From the NCBI GenBank assembly GCA_023376005.1, contig CM042151.1, forward strand, positions 78,688,944 through 78,752,943: DNA of 64,000 bases, written 5' to 3'. Every line of letters begins with the position of its first letter. The first letter of the stretch is position 1. Of the stretch, positions 33,066-43,590 are shown in pieces. A program made the translations under genes and the position numbers. The stretch is from Doryteuthis pealeii. Its lineage: Eukaryota; Mollusca; Cephalopoda; Myopsida; Loliginidae. The notes below the pieces were generated by a model that saw only the letters and a program-made list of their open reading frames with translations, was not told the DNA's origin and made no database searches.

Positions 33066-33571
33066 CAGGGATCACCAAACTTTTTTCATGGTGGGCCGGA
33101 TAATTGAAAAAATAACGAGCACGAGCTACATTATTATGTTCAATACTTGCTAGCCAGAACGAAAGCTCTGAGAAAAATATAAAAAGAGAAAGCTCTGTGA
33201 AAAAATGTAAAATTAAATTTATCTTTCTATGTTATATTCACGTATGAGTGGCGTAAGATGCACAAAAACATATTTAACCAACATATCTATTTTCAAAACA
33301 TTATCAAAGAATGCAACATTAGCAGTAAGGTTTAGTTAGATATAGTAAATAACAACTGAAATGATCACACGCATAAAATGTTGTAACCTACCTTCAGTAG
33401 TCAAATCCATGAAGATTTAGTAAGCTTAACATGATATTTACATTTAGATGTTATGAAAACATCTTGTGTTCCATACGTTTTTAACAAACAAATTCAAGTA
33501 CTGTTGGTAGGCCTAATAAAATTCCTCCGTGGACTAGAACTGGCGCGTGGGCCATAGTTTGGTGACCTCTG
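33066..33571. mobile_element. hAT non-autonomous element, classic ends
   Basis: 506 bp. Ends CAGGGATCACCAAACTTTTT and ATAGTTTGGTGACCTCTG, with GTGGGCC just inside both ends: the known CAGRGGTCACCAAAC-type hAT terminus. Flanks ATTTGAAG (33,058-33,065) and ATTTAAAG (33,572-33,579) are an 8-bp duplication with one mismatch. No open frame. Confidence 0.88.
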
Positions 33572-33681
33572 ATTTAAAGGAATGAGTATTATCATTGCAA
33601 TGTTTATGAGTGCTGAGAGAACCAGCCTCCTTTTAGTAATTGTTGTTGATCCCTGATTATCTCACCTCTGTAAGAAAACTG

Positions 33682-33684
<3 letters not shown>

Positions 33685-33720
<36 letters not shown>
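33685..33720. repeat. (TA)n microsatellite
   Basis: About 17 uninterrupted AT units. Confidence 0.93.
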
Positions 33721-33722
<2 letters not shown>

Positions 33723-33779
33723 AACAAGAAGCTATGACACTTGTCTCTTTTGTCATTATTCTATTTAATCCAGTTCCTA

Positions 33780-34274
33780 CGAGGTATGTCAGAAAAGTTC
33801 CAAGACTAGTGTCATAAAAAATTTATTTCAAATCCAAACTACGTTATCCCCTTTAAAGTAATCCCCCTGGAGTGTAATGCACTTTCCCATCCTTCTCTGT
33901 CACACTTGCATGTACTCCTGGAAGTATTCTTCTGGGATTCTCCATAGCTCTGTCCTCATGATCTTTTTGATATCATGCACATCCTCAAAATGGGTTTGCT
34001 TTATTACCTCCTTGACCTTGGGGGAGAGGAAAAAATCACATGGAACCAGATCAGGTGAGTAGGGAGGTTGCTCCAGCACAGAGCAGTATGGGCAGGTGTG
34101 TTGTCATGGTGAAGCACCCACGAGTTGTCCTGCCAAATCTCTTGCCTTTTCTTGCACAGTATCTCTTTGTAGACATGCTGGTTGATCATCTGGCCCTGTG
34201 GCAAGAACTCACAGTGGATGATGCTCCTCACGTTGAAGTTTTCTGACATACTGGAACTTTTCTCACATGCCTCG
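33780..34274 (-). mobile_element. Mariner-like deletion derivative with transposase fragment
   Basis: 495 bp between TA duplications (33,778-33,779 and 34,275-34,276). Ends CGAGGTATGTCAGAAAAGTT and a slightly worn complement. On the minus strand a frame of about 80 codons reads HCEFLPQGQMINQ, then VLHHDNTPAHTA, the mariner motif holding the second catalytic Asp, then HLIWFHVIFSSP for the PDLxPxDFFLFP region. The N-terminal DNA-binding half and third-Asp context are missing or worn. Confidence 0.88.
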
Positions 34275-34355
34275 TAATCCTATTCAATTATTCCATAGCA
34301 GACATTTTTATCATAACAAAACCACAACTCAATTTTCTTATACCAAAGACCATTG

Positions 34356-34358
34356 AGT

Positions 34359-34389
<31 letters not shown>
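34356..34389. repeat. (CAT)n microsatellite
   Basis: About ten uninterrupted ATC units. Confidence 0.93.
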
Positions 34390-36018
34390 AGATGTGCTGA
34401 CAGCACGGATTCCCTTAAGAATGTAAGAAATAAATGTGATTAACAAAAATAGATGTCTTGAGTTTGTCAATAAAAACAAATGACAACCCATGGCATCTTG
34501 ATAACATCTTAAGACACTAGTTAAGAAAAAGAAGAAACCAGAGAAACAGCTAAGAAGTCAGAACAGCCAGTGACAAATAGATACTTAGAAGTAAGAAGAA
34601 ATACCAACCCAATTAGAGAAGTAAGAAGACATATCAACAAATAGATACTCAGCCAAGCTACTCATATTAAGAAGTAAGTACAGAAGAAGAAGATTTAGTA
34701 TGGGAGATATAACCACGGATACTTGTATCCAATAGTATATATCGACTTCAACATGGACCCTCCCATATGATAAAATAGTATACTTGTATGTCATGATAGG
34801 TATACATAAAGAGAGATGCTGATAGGTACGTGTCCTGTGTCCCTGACGCATAAAACTCTAAAAGGACACAGTAAAATCGTATTCATGTGTCCCAGTGTTT
34901 TTCTTTTTTCTTCCCTCACCATTTCAAGCTAACTGTAAATACATTTCAATAGTTTCTTAATTACACCAGATAGGTTATAAGTTAGGAGTTAGATGGCTTT
35001 AGTTGGGACCAATAAATTTTCCTGGGGACTCATTTAAGCAAATATGTGTCCCAGGATGCACTAAATAAAAAAGCTATGAGCATCACTGCATAGATACTGT
35101 CTATGTGATGAGATGATTTACAATAGAAGGTAAAACAAAATGAATGCATTTGTATATACAAATAAATACCTTCTATATACATAATATATATATATACCAA
35201 AGGTATATCAAGAAAGAATGTACAAACTTATCCTAACAGCTAGAAATACACACATATTAGTCCATGAACAAGCAGTATGTGGAAGGGGTTCAAAAACGAA
35301 AACGGCTTGATGTTGAAAAATAAAATGGCCATAGCTGTGTGCTTTTACTGTTCCATGGCAGGGCCAGGGAACAATGTCTCAACTATTCAAAGAACAAAGG
35401 CAAAGAAAGTCAAGAATTGGTTTCTGAACTATCATGTGACACCCCACGAGGCACCTAACAGACATTCATTCTTGAAGGGAGATAATTATTTATTGTCTCC
35501 CTACACTAGTAATAGATATAATTAATGATTAGTTGATTATTGAATATCACTTACAAATCCTTTGATAAAAATTTGTCCCAATAATTAAAGATTAATCGTA
35601 ATTTATTACAACACATGCCAGCCCCCAGTCAAAGACTCCAGTTGTATGACTGCTAGATCTTTACTTGGTATAAGTTTCGTTTATGAGCATCATGACATCT
35701 GCTAGTGCAGAATTGGTAACCTTTTCAGTAGAACAAAAATACTGCTCTCTCTCCAAAAAGTGCAATCCAAGACAGATGCCATTCTCACAGGCCCACCCTT
35801 AGCTATACTATTTAACTGTTCTGGTAAATATGGAATAACATTAATTTACATAATTCATTTGCACTAGTATTTATTTTATTTTATTCTAAGTTATTTTATT
35901 TTATTTTTTTTGCGAGGTTACATAAAAATAAATAAAAGTGGCTTTTTAAAGATATTTTTATTTGGAGATTTTAATATTTAACTTTGTTGGGTTCGAAGTT
36001 ATAACATCAATTATAATT
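34390..36018. other. No gene recognised
   Basis: Purine-rich GAAGTAAGAAG repeats at 34,545-34,690, an 88-codon minus frame and an 82-codon plus frame (35,277-35,525, MWKGFKNENGLML...) without recognisable domains, and TTTTATTTTATT-type tracts near 35,870-35,910. Confidence 0.4.
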
Positions 36019-36426
36019 GTTGGTTGAACACAACAACTCCAACCAAAAGTGCAAAATGTAACAATGGACTTTAATATAAACACATAGAGAAGATACATAT
36101 AACAGAAATACAAAAAAAATATAATAAAGAACACATTCATGAATAGAGATACAATAAGGAGGTATACAAGAGATATCTAAATGTACATATAGAAGTAATG
36201 AAGAGTCCATAAAGCAATGTCACTTACTAACGTTGTGTTGGGGGCTGAAGCCCCCACACAAGAAGGGTGTAGACGTAAATGTCTAACCCATGTGTGTGAG
36301 GTCCTGGAGAAGAAAGAGAGTTCAAACTTGGCGCTTGCCTGCTTAAGTAGTCCAAAACGCCTGGTGGTGAAAACTAGAAACAAGAGGGAAGATAACTCTT
36401 CCAGACAAAGGGCAGACAATCCCACA
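36019..36426 (-). mobile_element. Putative solo LTR, relative of the 8,227 copy
   Basis: On the minus strand TGTGGGATTGTCTGCCCTTT, GGAAGAGTTATCTTCC, CACATGGGTTAGACATTT, ATATTAAAGTCCATTG and an end GTTCAACCAACA parallel the LTR in palindrome 1 in order and spacing, with much divergence. The ATG frames in both are not genes. Confidence 0.6.
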
Positions 36427-36859
36427 ACTTTAATAAATTCAAACCAGCTCCATGCATTAAAATTTGTGAAATATTTCTTGCTGTGGGTGTAAGATTTTTT
36501 TTTAAATTAAGTTTTTGTTTCATATTTATCTTCTTTCCTGTAAAATGGGTTAATTTTGTTATATACACAAATATAGATATCTCCCGATTCACTAACTCAG
36601 CAATTGAATTTACGCACACACCGCAATAAAGAGATATACTCACCAACAAAATAAAATATAAGTTGCTGACGCCGAACGGAAGTTTACTCAATGGTAGCCT
36701 AAAACGAAGTGACCCAATTAACACGGTTCTACACATAGGCTCCAGCAGAACTTCCGGATGGAAAATAAGAATTCCTAAACAATAAAGAAAATAATATTGT
36801 AAATAAAATTCGCATTTTCATCCAATCCAAACGATTCACGGGTGAAATGAAAAAGATCT

Positions 36860-37230
36860 CAGTTGATCCGATTTTGGGTCCCGACAACCTATATAAAGTC
36901 AGCTTTGAAAAGCCGTCAAGTCAGAGATACCTGGGGCAGTCGAACAGTGCACATCACAAGGGAAGCCGGCGGCACAAAACTCTACACCTCAAGTCGGCCA
37001 ATCTATATCTCTCACCTACCCCCTAACCTCACGAACCCTACTGTCGACCGACTTTTAAAGGGGCAACATCCTACAACAACAAGAGTACACCAACTATGAT
37101 ACACGATACCAACCCGCTATCGACTACTAAAACACTAGATGCTGCTCACCTAACCAACACCTAACCACTACCACTGGTTCAACTCCCCACATCACCGCCA
37201 ACACTACAACTGATTCAGCCACCGAAAATT
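36860..37230 (+). other. GC-balanced unrecognised block with TATA-like motif
   Basis: CCTATATAAAGTCAG at about 36,889 is followed by C/A-rich sequence and a 78-codon frame with no known domain. It may be an LTR promoter region or a 5' leader. 37,230-37,760 shows nothing recognisable. Confidence 0.3.
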
Positions 37231-37760
37231 TTATTGACTTTATTATACACATATAATTATCACCAAAATCTCCTTTAAATTAATTTCTAGCTTTCCACGT
37301 TCCTTTTTCCAATACAATTATTGAAACTTAAAATCTGTGTTTGTTTTTTCCTCGTCACCATACGCATGCTAATAACCCTATTTATTACAATTTGAAATAA
37401 ATATCATATTTATAGGAGATTTAAGTGCAACTTAAGATCATCAGACACAGACATACATAGACGCACGCACATGCACACACTAATGAACCATAATAATAAT
37501 GTAATTGTTCGTAAATAACGCGCATTTTCCTCCCACATTAGGGCGGTGTATATTATACGCAAGAAATAAATATTGATTTTTTATCTGATCACATGTATCA
37601 CCATATTCAGGACGAATGTAAATTACATCTATGATCCAAACTAATGTGTAACAAACACTTCTATTTTATGCCGCTACAGAAATATAGCCACTGGAATATG
37701 TGTTTGTTTATAATTTTGTTTCTCATAATGTGAGATTATTTTTGTTGCATTTTTGCGTGA

Positions 37761-38138
37761 ACATGTCGGTAATTATGAACTTTTGTTTAGTAAATTAGGG
37801 TGTCCCATTAAAAACAGAACCCACAAATTTTGTAATAAAACTGTTAATTTTAACTAGGGGGGTTTAGGGTTAGGGTTAGGGTTAGTTTAATGGGATAATA
37901 AATAAATAATTTGGGTTCTGTTTTTTTTTTTCTGGTTCACCTTGTACAGGGTGACCCGGAAAAAGCAGAACCCAAACCCTAACCCCAACTCCAACCCTAA
38001 TTCTAACCGCAACCCTAACCCTAACCCTAACCCTAAACCCCCTAGTTGAAATTAACAGTTTTATTACAAAATTTGTGGGTTCTGTTTATTCTGGAACACC
38101 CTAATTTACTAAACAAAAGTTCATAATTACTAACGTGT
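37761..38138. mobile_element. Fold-back element with telomere-like core
   Basis: 378 bp. ACATGTCGGTAATTATGAAC and its near-complement form the ends, and arms of about 120 bp pair through GAACCCACAAATTTTGTAAT. Inside are TTAGGG runs on one side and CCCTAA runs on the other. Flanks TTGCGTGA and CTGCGTGA match at 7 of 8 positions. Confidence 0.75.
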
Positions 38139-38196
38139 CTGCGTGATTGCTTTAAATTCTGTGTAAATGTTTTGTTTCAAATAAATTTTAATATTT

Positions 38197-38197
<1 letters not shown>

Positions 38198-38231
<34 letters not shown>
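38198..38231. repeat. (TC)n microsatellite
   Basis: About 17 uninterrupted TC units. Confidence 0.93.
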
Positions 38232-38234
<3 letters not shown>

Positions 38235-38494
38235 CGAACTGGATCAAAAGTTTAACAAAATTTAGCTGCTACAAATTCTAAAAAGTCAGTGCGTGTTATA
38301 TACATAGAAGATATGTTGTTCAACCCCACCTACCCCCGAATTTGTAGGGGCGTGTTATACACGAGTGAATATTATACACGAATAATTACGGTAAAACATA
38401 TTTCTGTATTATTGATATCTGCAACATTTTCCTATTCTAACAACACTCTTCAAACAGTGAGGTGTAAAATTCGTCTATCACAGACGCAAGACAA

Positions 38495-38720
38495 ACACTA
38501 ACTCAAGCGTTGGGCACATTATTATCGTGTATATACACAGAAATCATCAAAGTTTATTTATACGTTCGACCATCTTGTAAGTGTTTGACTGTTTGAAGTT
38601 TTCTTTTATTAATTGACTTTAAACTTTGTCTTTTCGATGGCCGCGTCATTCACTTAAATCACAGTTATTTATACATTTATTTAGTCACTAAATTGTTCAA
38701 TGTCTATCGTTACGTTCATT
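38495..38720 (+). repeat. Interspersed repeat family B
   Basis: CACAGAAATCATCAAAGTTT, CTTGTAAGTGTTTGACTG and TTTGTCTTTTCGATGG blocks, leading into the host sequence of the next element. Confidence 0.6.
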
Positions 38721-38729
38721 GATGATTAT

Positions 38730-40126
38730 TAGGTACCACCAGACCGTTTATGCCATCTTGAATAAAACGGAAATAGATATTTCCGAACTTTGTTTATCAA
38801 AAATCTCGTAAAAAAAAGATCGTACAGGGTTGTTACAAAGAAAAATAGTTAATTCAAAGATCAAATTATCCGATTGGGAAAAATTACATCGTTATCTTAA
38901 AAAATAAACAAACCTGCCCGTATTACATGCGAAAGGGTAATTTTCAGACCGTAATATAGACAGAAAAGTTACTAATTATTTCCCTTTTACGATAACCCGT
39001 AAAAGTATGGAATGAAAATTTGAATATTTTTTCTAAGAGAAAAACTGATAAAATAATCTATTATACTTACTTTTTATTTTAATTATTGAAAAAAAGTTAA
39101 ATAAAATAATTTTTTTCACGCTAACACTGTCAGCCTAACAGGAACAAACTTTGGTTACTTAGAAGTGTCTCGTCTCTTTGTAAAACAAATGTCAGCAATG
39201 CTCTTCCGTGCATTCTAAGAATCACACATTACTATTCAACAATAAAAATTACAAATTCTTTTAAAAATATTAATCGAGCTCGTATCGGACCAATGTTTAG
39301 TGCACCTGAATTATAAAATTCATATTTTTAAATATCCGTGAAAAATTCGATTTTTTGACGCAGGAAAAAAAAATATTTAATTTATTTCACGCAGAAAATA
39401 AAAATATTTAATCACACAACAGATTGAAAATCTCTTAAAAATTAATTTCTTAAAAAAAATTATTTTTAGTTGACATTTTAATAGAATATAGTACATACCA
39501 ATTATAAAAGCAAAAAAAAGTTTTCAAATATTAATATTATGACATTTTTTTGCACTTTTTATTTCCGATTTCATTAATTTTTCCTCAAAAAACTAGACGT
39601 CGTACATTCATACAATTTCATTGATATAGTTATTCAGACTCTTATGTTTATAGAAAAAAAGAAAAAAATTTTTCTGACGCGTCATTTTTTTTATCTCATA
39701 AAAAAAATAGGGGGCGGGGAATAGACCTCGTAAAAAATATTTCCCCTAATATATTTTAGAAAAAAACTATTTCAGATGTATTTACATCCAATGGTAAACA
39801 TTTATGGAAATTTTCGTGAAAATCAGATTATGAATTGATTTTTCATAGAATTTTTTAAAAAATCCTCTTATCGTAACTTGTTTTTAGCTACGTTAAATTT
39901 CAGTTGATTTAACAGTGCAAAAATGAAAACATTGTTTTTCAATCATAATTTTCATTATTTTCGTAAGCTGATAAAAAATTTAAAAAATCATCAGGAGTTT
40001 GTTTAATGTTTTTTCTTTCGAATGGAAAAAATCTTTTCAAGAAAATATTAATTTTTCTGCAAGTTTCATTGTGTTAAATGTAGGGGGGGGGGGTAAATTG
40101 CACAGGGTCAAATTGGTTGGTACCTA
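38730..40126. mobile_element. TAGGTACCACC element, largest copy, 8-bp duplication
   Basis: 1,397 bp. Ends TAGGTACCACCAGA and TTGGTTGGTACCTA. Perfect 8-bp duplication ATGATTAT at 38,722-38,729 and 40,127-40,134. Interior AT-rich with no open transposase frame; blocks CCGATTGGGAAAAATTACAT and AGTTGATTTAACAGTGCAAA are shared with copies at 23,476 and 52,755. Confidence 0.85.
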
Positions 40127-40160
40127 ATGATTATTTCAAATTTCAATAATAAAAATTACT

Positions 40161-41040
40161 GGCTGAACTTGCACAACGGTATCAAAATTTGGGTGACCCA
40201 GGAAAAACCGAACACAAATTATTTATCTATTTTCTCATTAAACTAACCTTAAACCCCAACCCCAACCCTAATCCCTAAGTCTAACCCTAAAACCTCCTAG
40301 TTAAAATTAACAATTTTATTACAAAATTTGTGGGTTCTGTTTTTTCTGGGTCTCCGGTATACAGGGTGACCCAGGAAAAACCGAACACAAATTATTTATT
40401 CATTTTCCCATTAAACTAACCCTAAACCCCAACCCTAACCCTAATCCCAACCCTAACCCTAGCCCCCCTAGTTAAAATTACAATTTTATTACAAAATTTG
40501 TGGGTTCTGTTTTTTCTGGGTCTCCGGTATACAGGGTGACGCAGGAAAAACCAAACCCAAATTATTTATTCATTTTTTCCATTAAACTAACCCTAAACCC
40601 CAACCCTAACCCTAATCCTACCCCCCCCTAGTTAAAATTACAGTTTTATTACAAAATCTGTGGGTTCTGTTTTTTCTGGGTCTCTGGTATACAGGGTGAC
40701 CCAGGAAAAACAGAACCCAAATTATTTATTCATTTTCCCATTAAACTAACCCTAAAACCCAACCCTAACCCTAATCCTACCCCCCCTACTTTAAATTAAC
40801 AGTTTTATTACAAAATTTGTGGGTTCTGTTTTTTCTGGGTCACCTGTATACAGGGTGACCCAGAAAAAACAGAACTCAAATTATTTATTCATTTTCCCAT
40901 TAAACTAACCCTAAACCTAATCCTAACCCTAACCCCTAATCCTAGACCCCCATAGTTAAAATTAACAGTTTTATTACAAAATTTGTGGGTTTTGTTTTTC
41001 TGGGTCACCCTAATTTTGACACCGTTGTGCAAGTTCAGCC
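40161..41040. mobile_element. GGCTGAAC-family element with five telomere-like tandem units
   Basis: 880 bp. Ends GGCTGAACTTGCACAACGGT and ACCGTTGTGCAAGTTCAGCC, each followed inward by TCAAAATT..GGGTGACCCAG. The interior is about five tandem units of 160-170 bp, with TACAGGGTGAC starting at about 40,360, 40,530, 40,690 and 40,850. Each unit has GAACCCAAATTATTTATTCA, a CCCTAACCCTAATCC-type run, TTTTATTACAAAATTTGTGG and TTCTGTTTTTTCTGGGTC. No open frame. Target duplication not resolved: the element lies between two near-copies of a 70-bp host sequence. Confidence 0.88.
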
Positions 41041-41299
41041 CTAAATTTTTCAATGTCTATCGTTAATTGATGATTATTTCAAATTTGAATAATAAAAATT
41101 ACTGACGATCCGTAAGTTGCTATTTATTTATCTTGTGTTTGATTGTGACTGACTACGGTATTTATTCAGGTACTTGTTCAGAACACCCCGCCGAGGAAAC
41201 GCAATTAAATTGCATATTGATTTAATAATACATATATTCACCATACACACCCAATTTTTCGTCTGCTAAAAATTTTAAAAACGAATTAGAAATAATTAA

Positions 41300-41470
41300 A
41301 TCTATTATTTAAGGTCAAACTTTTGTCTAAAACGATAAGTAGTAACATAATGACCATTATTAAAAAAAGAAAAATATCATTACATATGCAGTTTATTTTT
41401 AATACTTTTAAAACGATTTGTTTTGGTCAATTTCGTTCGCGTTCGCCATTTTGGCTCTATTTTTTTTTTT
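41300..41470 (+). repeat. Interspersed repeat family C
   Basis: AGGTCAAACTTTTGTCTAAA, ACATAATGACCATTATTAAA and TTTGGTCAATTTCG recur at 52,110-52,310 and, mirrored, at 59,455-59,670. Short frames here are chance. Confidence 0.6.
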
Positions 41471-41855
41471 TTCTATTTACAACTTTGGTCCTTTATCTTT
41501 TTATTTCTACTGTAATTAGTATCAATCAAGGACAAACTCACCAATATTTTACACCCCCAAAGTAAGGGGGGGTCAAAATTAAGTGACCTGAAAAAAATGA
41601 GAAAGTTTTGAAAATAAAATAAATAATGCATTATAAAGATCATTCATTGATCACTGAAAATTTCATTAAAATCCGATAATTCCCTGATTTTTGGTAAATT
41701 ATTTTCTGTAGGCAAAAGAAAATAATTTAGGCTAAAGTCATTTTGTCAAAAACGCATTTTAGGCCATTTTGGGTTATACTACGGCATACAGATAAGAGCA
41801 TCATTCAGTCATTTACTTCATTTTAATATGGAATGGTTACATTATTAAAAAAAAT

Positions 41856-41857
<2 letters not shown>

Positions 41858-41902
<45 letters not shown>

Positions 41903-41929
41903 ATATATATATAATATATATATATATCA
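41858..41929. repeat. (TA)n microsatellite
   Basis: Long TA run with occasional TATATATTATA breaks. Another at 42,044-42,066. Confidence 0.9.
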
Positions 41930-41933
41930 GTTG

Positions 41934-42036
41934 GAGGTGTGTGGTGTAATGGTTAGAGTCGTAGGAAATGGACTCGTCAACCCGAGTTCAAATCCTATGG
42001 TCTGTGAATCTAGCTTGGTAGCCATTACACCACATG
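41934..42036. repeat. Two tRNA-like SINE heads, head to head
   Basis: Plus strand GTGGTGTAATGGTTAGAGTC with CGAGTTCAAATCCTATGG, then immediately a minus-strand head (GTGGTGTAATGGCTACCAAG, ATTCACAGACC) of the type seen at 51,447. TA repeats lie on both sides. Neither body remains. Confidence 0.65.
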
Positions 42037-42066
42037 AGGTGCATATATATATATATATATATATAT

Positions 42067-42544
42067 TTATATTTATTTTTGCAATACATAATTGTATCTA
42101 CCATAACTCCTAGAAAAATCAAATATTCAAATTCTCGAGATTTGCTAACGTCTCTATATCGTTCAGCGTCCTGAAAGTGAATTTTAAAAAAATTCTCTTC
42201 AAACATTTTTAAAAATTCTCCATTTTTCTCCAACAAATTTTTTCATTCAAAATAAAATTTCACTTTGATGAAGGTCGAATTTTCTCTGTGTACGGAATAT
42301 TTTTACATTTTTCTATTATTATTATTTCATTTCATTTGTTTATTTAATAATAATAATAGTTTGAATCGTGTACACATAGATAAACTGACTGAAACACATG
42401 TGTAAGTGATATTGATTAAATTCATCTTTTATTATCCATTCTGTACTTTCTTTTCTTTATTCATTCTTCCTCATATATATATATCTATATTAGACAAAAC
42501 GTGAGCCATTTGGTCATCCATTGAGCTCTGAGTAGATAACTGGG
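42067..42544. other. No gene recognised
   Basis: AT-rich, with TATTATTATT and CATTTCATTT tracts. Confidence 0.4.
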
Positions 42545-42640
42545 ATGAGGGGAAAAGTGAGTGTGCAAAGTGAATTAAATTTTTACCATATTTACCTTTT
42601 TAAAAATTTAATTCACTTTGCACCCTCACTTTTCCCTCAT
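42545..42640. repeat. 40-bp inverted repeat
   Basis: ATGAGGGGAAAAGTGAGTGT...TTTTTA and its complement (one mismatch and one indel) surround a 15-nt loop. Resembles a very small MITE or a structured RNA. Sequence from 42,641 to 43,430 shows nothing recognisable. Confidence 0.85.
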
Positions 42641-43436
42641 GTGATTGTGAATTTAGCATCTCTGTTGAAATTGTGGCCATTTGAGTTGAAATATTGTTCT
42701 ACAGGTATTAATTTGCTGTGACCCATAGATTTGATTCTGTGTGTATAGTTGTTCAGCCTAAAATGAAATGACCATTCTAATTTTCTGACATATTGTTTTT
42801 AGCAGTGTGCGCAGTCTAGTAAGAAAATTACATTTATAACACATATTTCCTTATTTATGCGCACAAGAACTGGTCACTTTTTTGTTGATTGTTAGTTAAT
42901 TTCAAATTTGAATAAACATTGTTGTTGATCTGTATTTTATTGTTGTGTATTTAAGCATGCTATGATATTTAGGCCATGTTAACAAGTCTATCCTCTCTTA
43001 AGTAAGAAAAAACAAAATCTAACGCAAACTTGAATGCTCAATAGCATTCCTGATGTCTGCAGTGATTACTATGTGTACTACCTACTTTTTTCTTGGAAAT
43101 ATCACTTTAAGCATATCTATAGAATTATATTATAGATAAGACTGTTGGTTGTGCAGCATGCCAACACATAACACTGACACGCTGAGCTTGGAAGAATTTT
43201 CGCCTATAATCTATAGGCAAGAGGATCAAATTTGTCCATGTGATTGATAATCTGTTCTATGGCTGGGCCGCATGCCTTTTTCCCCTAGTGATGTAAGATA
43301 ATCTGACATTGTTCTGTGATGAGAATATTTGCTACTAGGTGGTGAACTTGAAGTCTACTAATTTGATCTCATGAAACATGCTTTAGAGGAATAGGAAGAT
43401 GGACTACATAAGGATTGCTGCCGTATTATCTCGCTT

Positions 43437-43590
43437 GACAAATACTGGGATGCAGCATCCTACGAATATACTTGGGATGCAGGCAACCTTGAACAAATGC
43501 CTGGATGCAGCATCCTAACGAAATACTGGGATGTTAGCTCCTACAAATACTGGATGCAGCATCCTACAAATACTGGATGCAGCATCAATA
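43437..43590. repeat. Minisatellite, ATACTGGGATGCAGCATCCT units
   Basis: Five or six irregular units of 24-32 bp, each carrying the short palindrome GGATGCAGCATCC. A 134-codon minus-strand frame crosses it and has no recognisable domain. Confidence 0.8.

Noticed and set aside
40200..41000. CCCTAA runs suggesting a chromosome end
   Set aside because: The runs are short, degenerate and enclosed in elements with terminal inverted repeats; unique sequence continues on both sides.
40161..41040. CRISPR-like array
   Set aside because: Units of 160-170 bp are similar along their whole length, with no repeat/spacer alternation, in a eukaryotic transposon setting.
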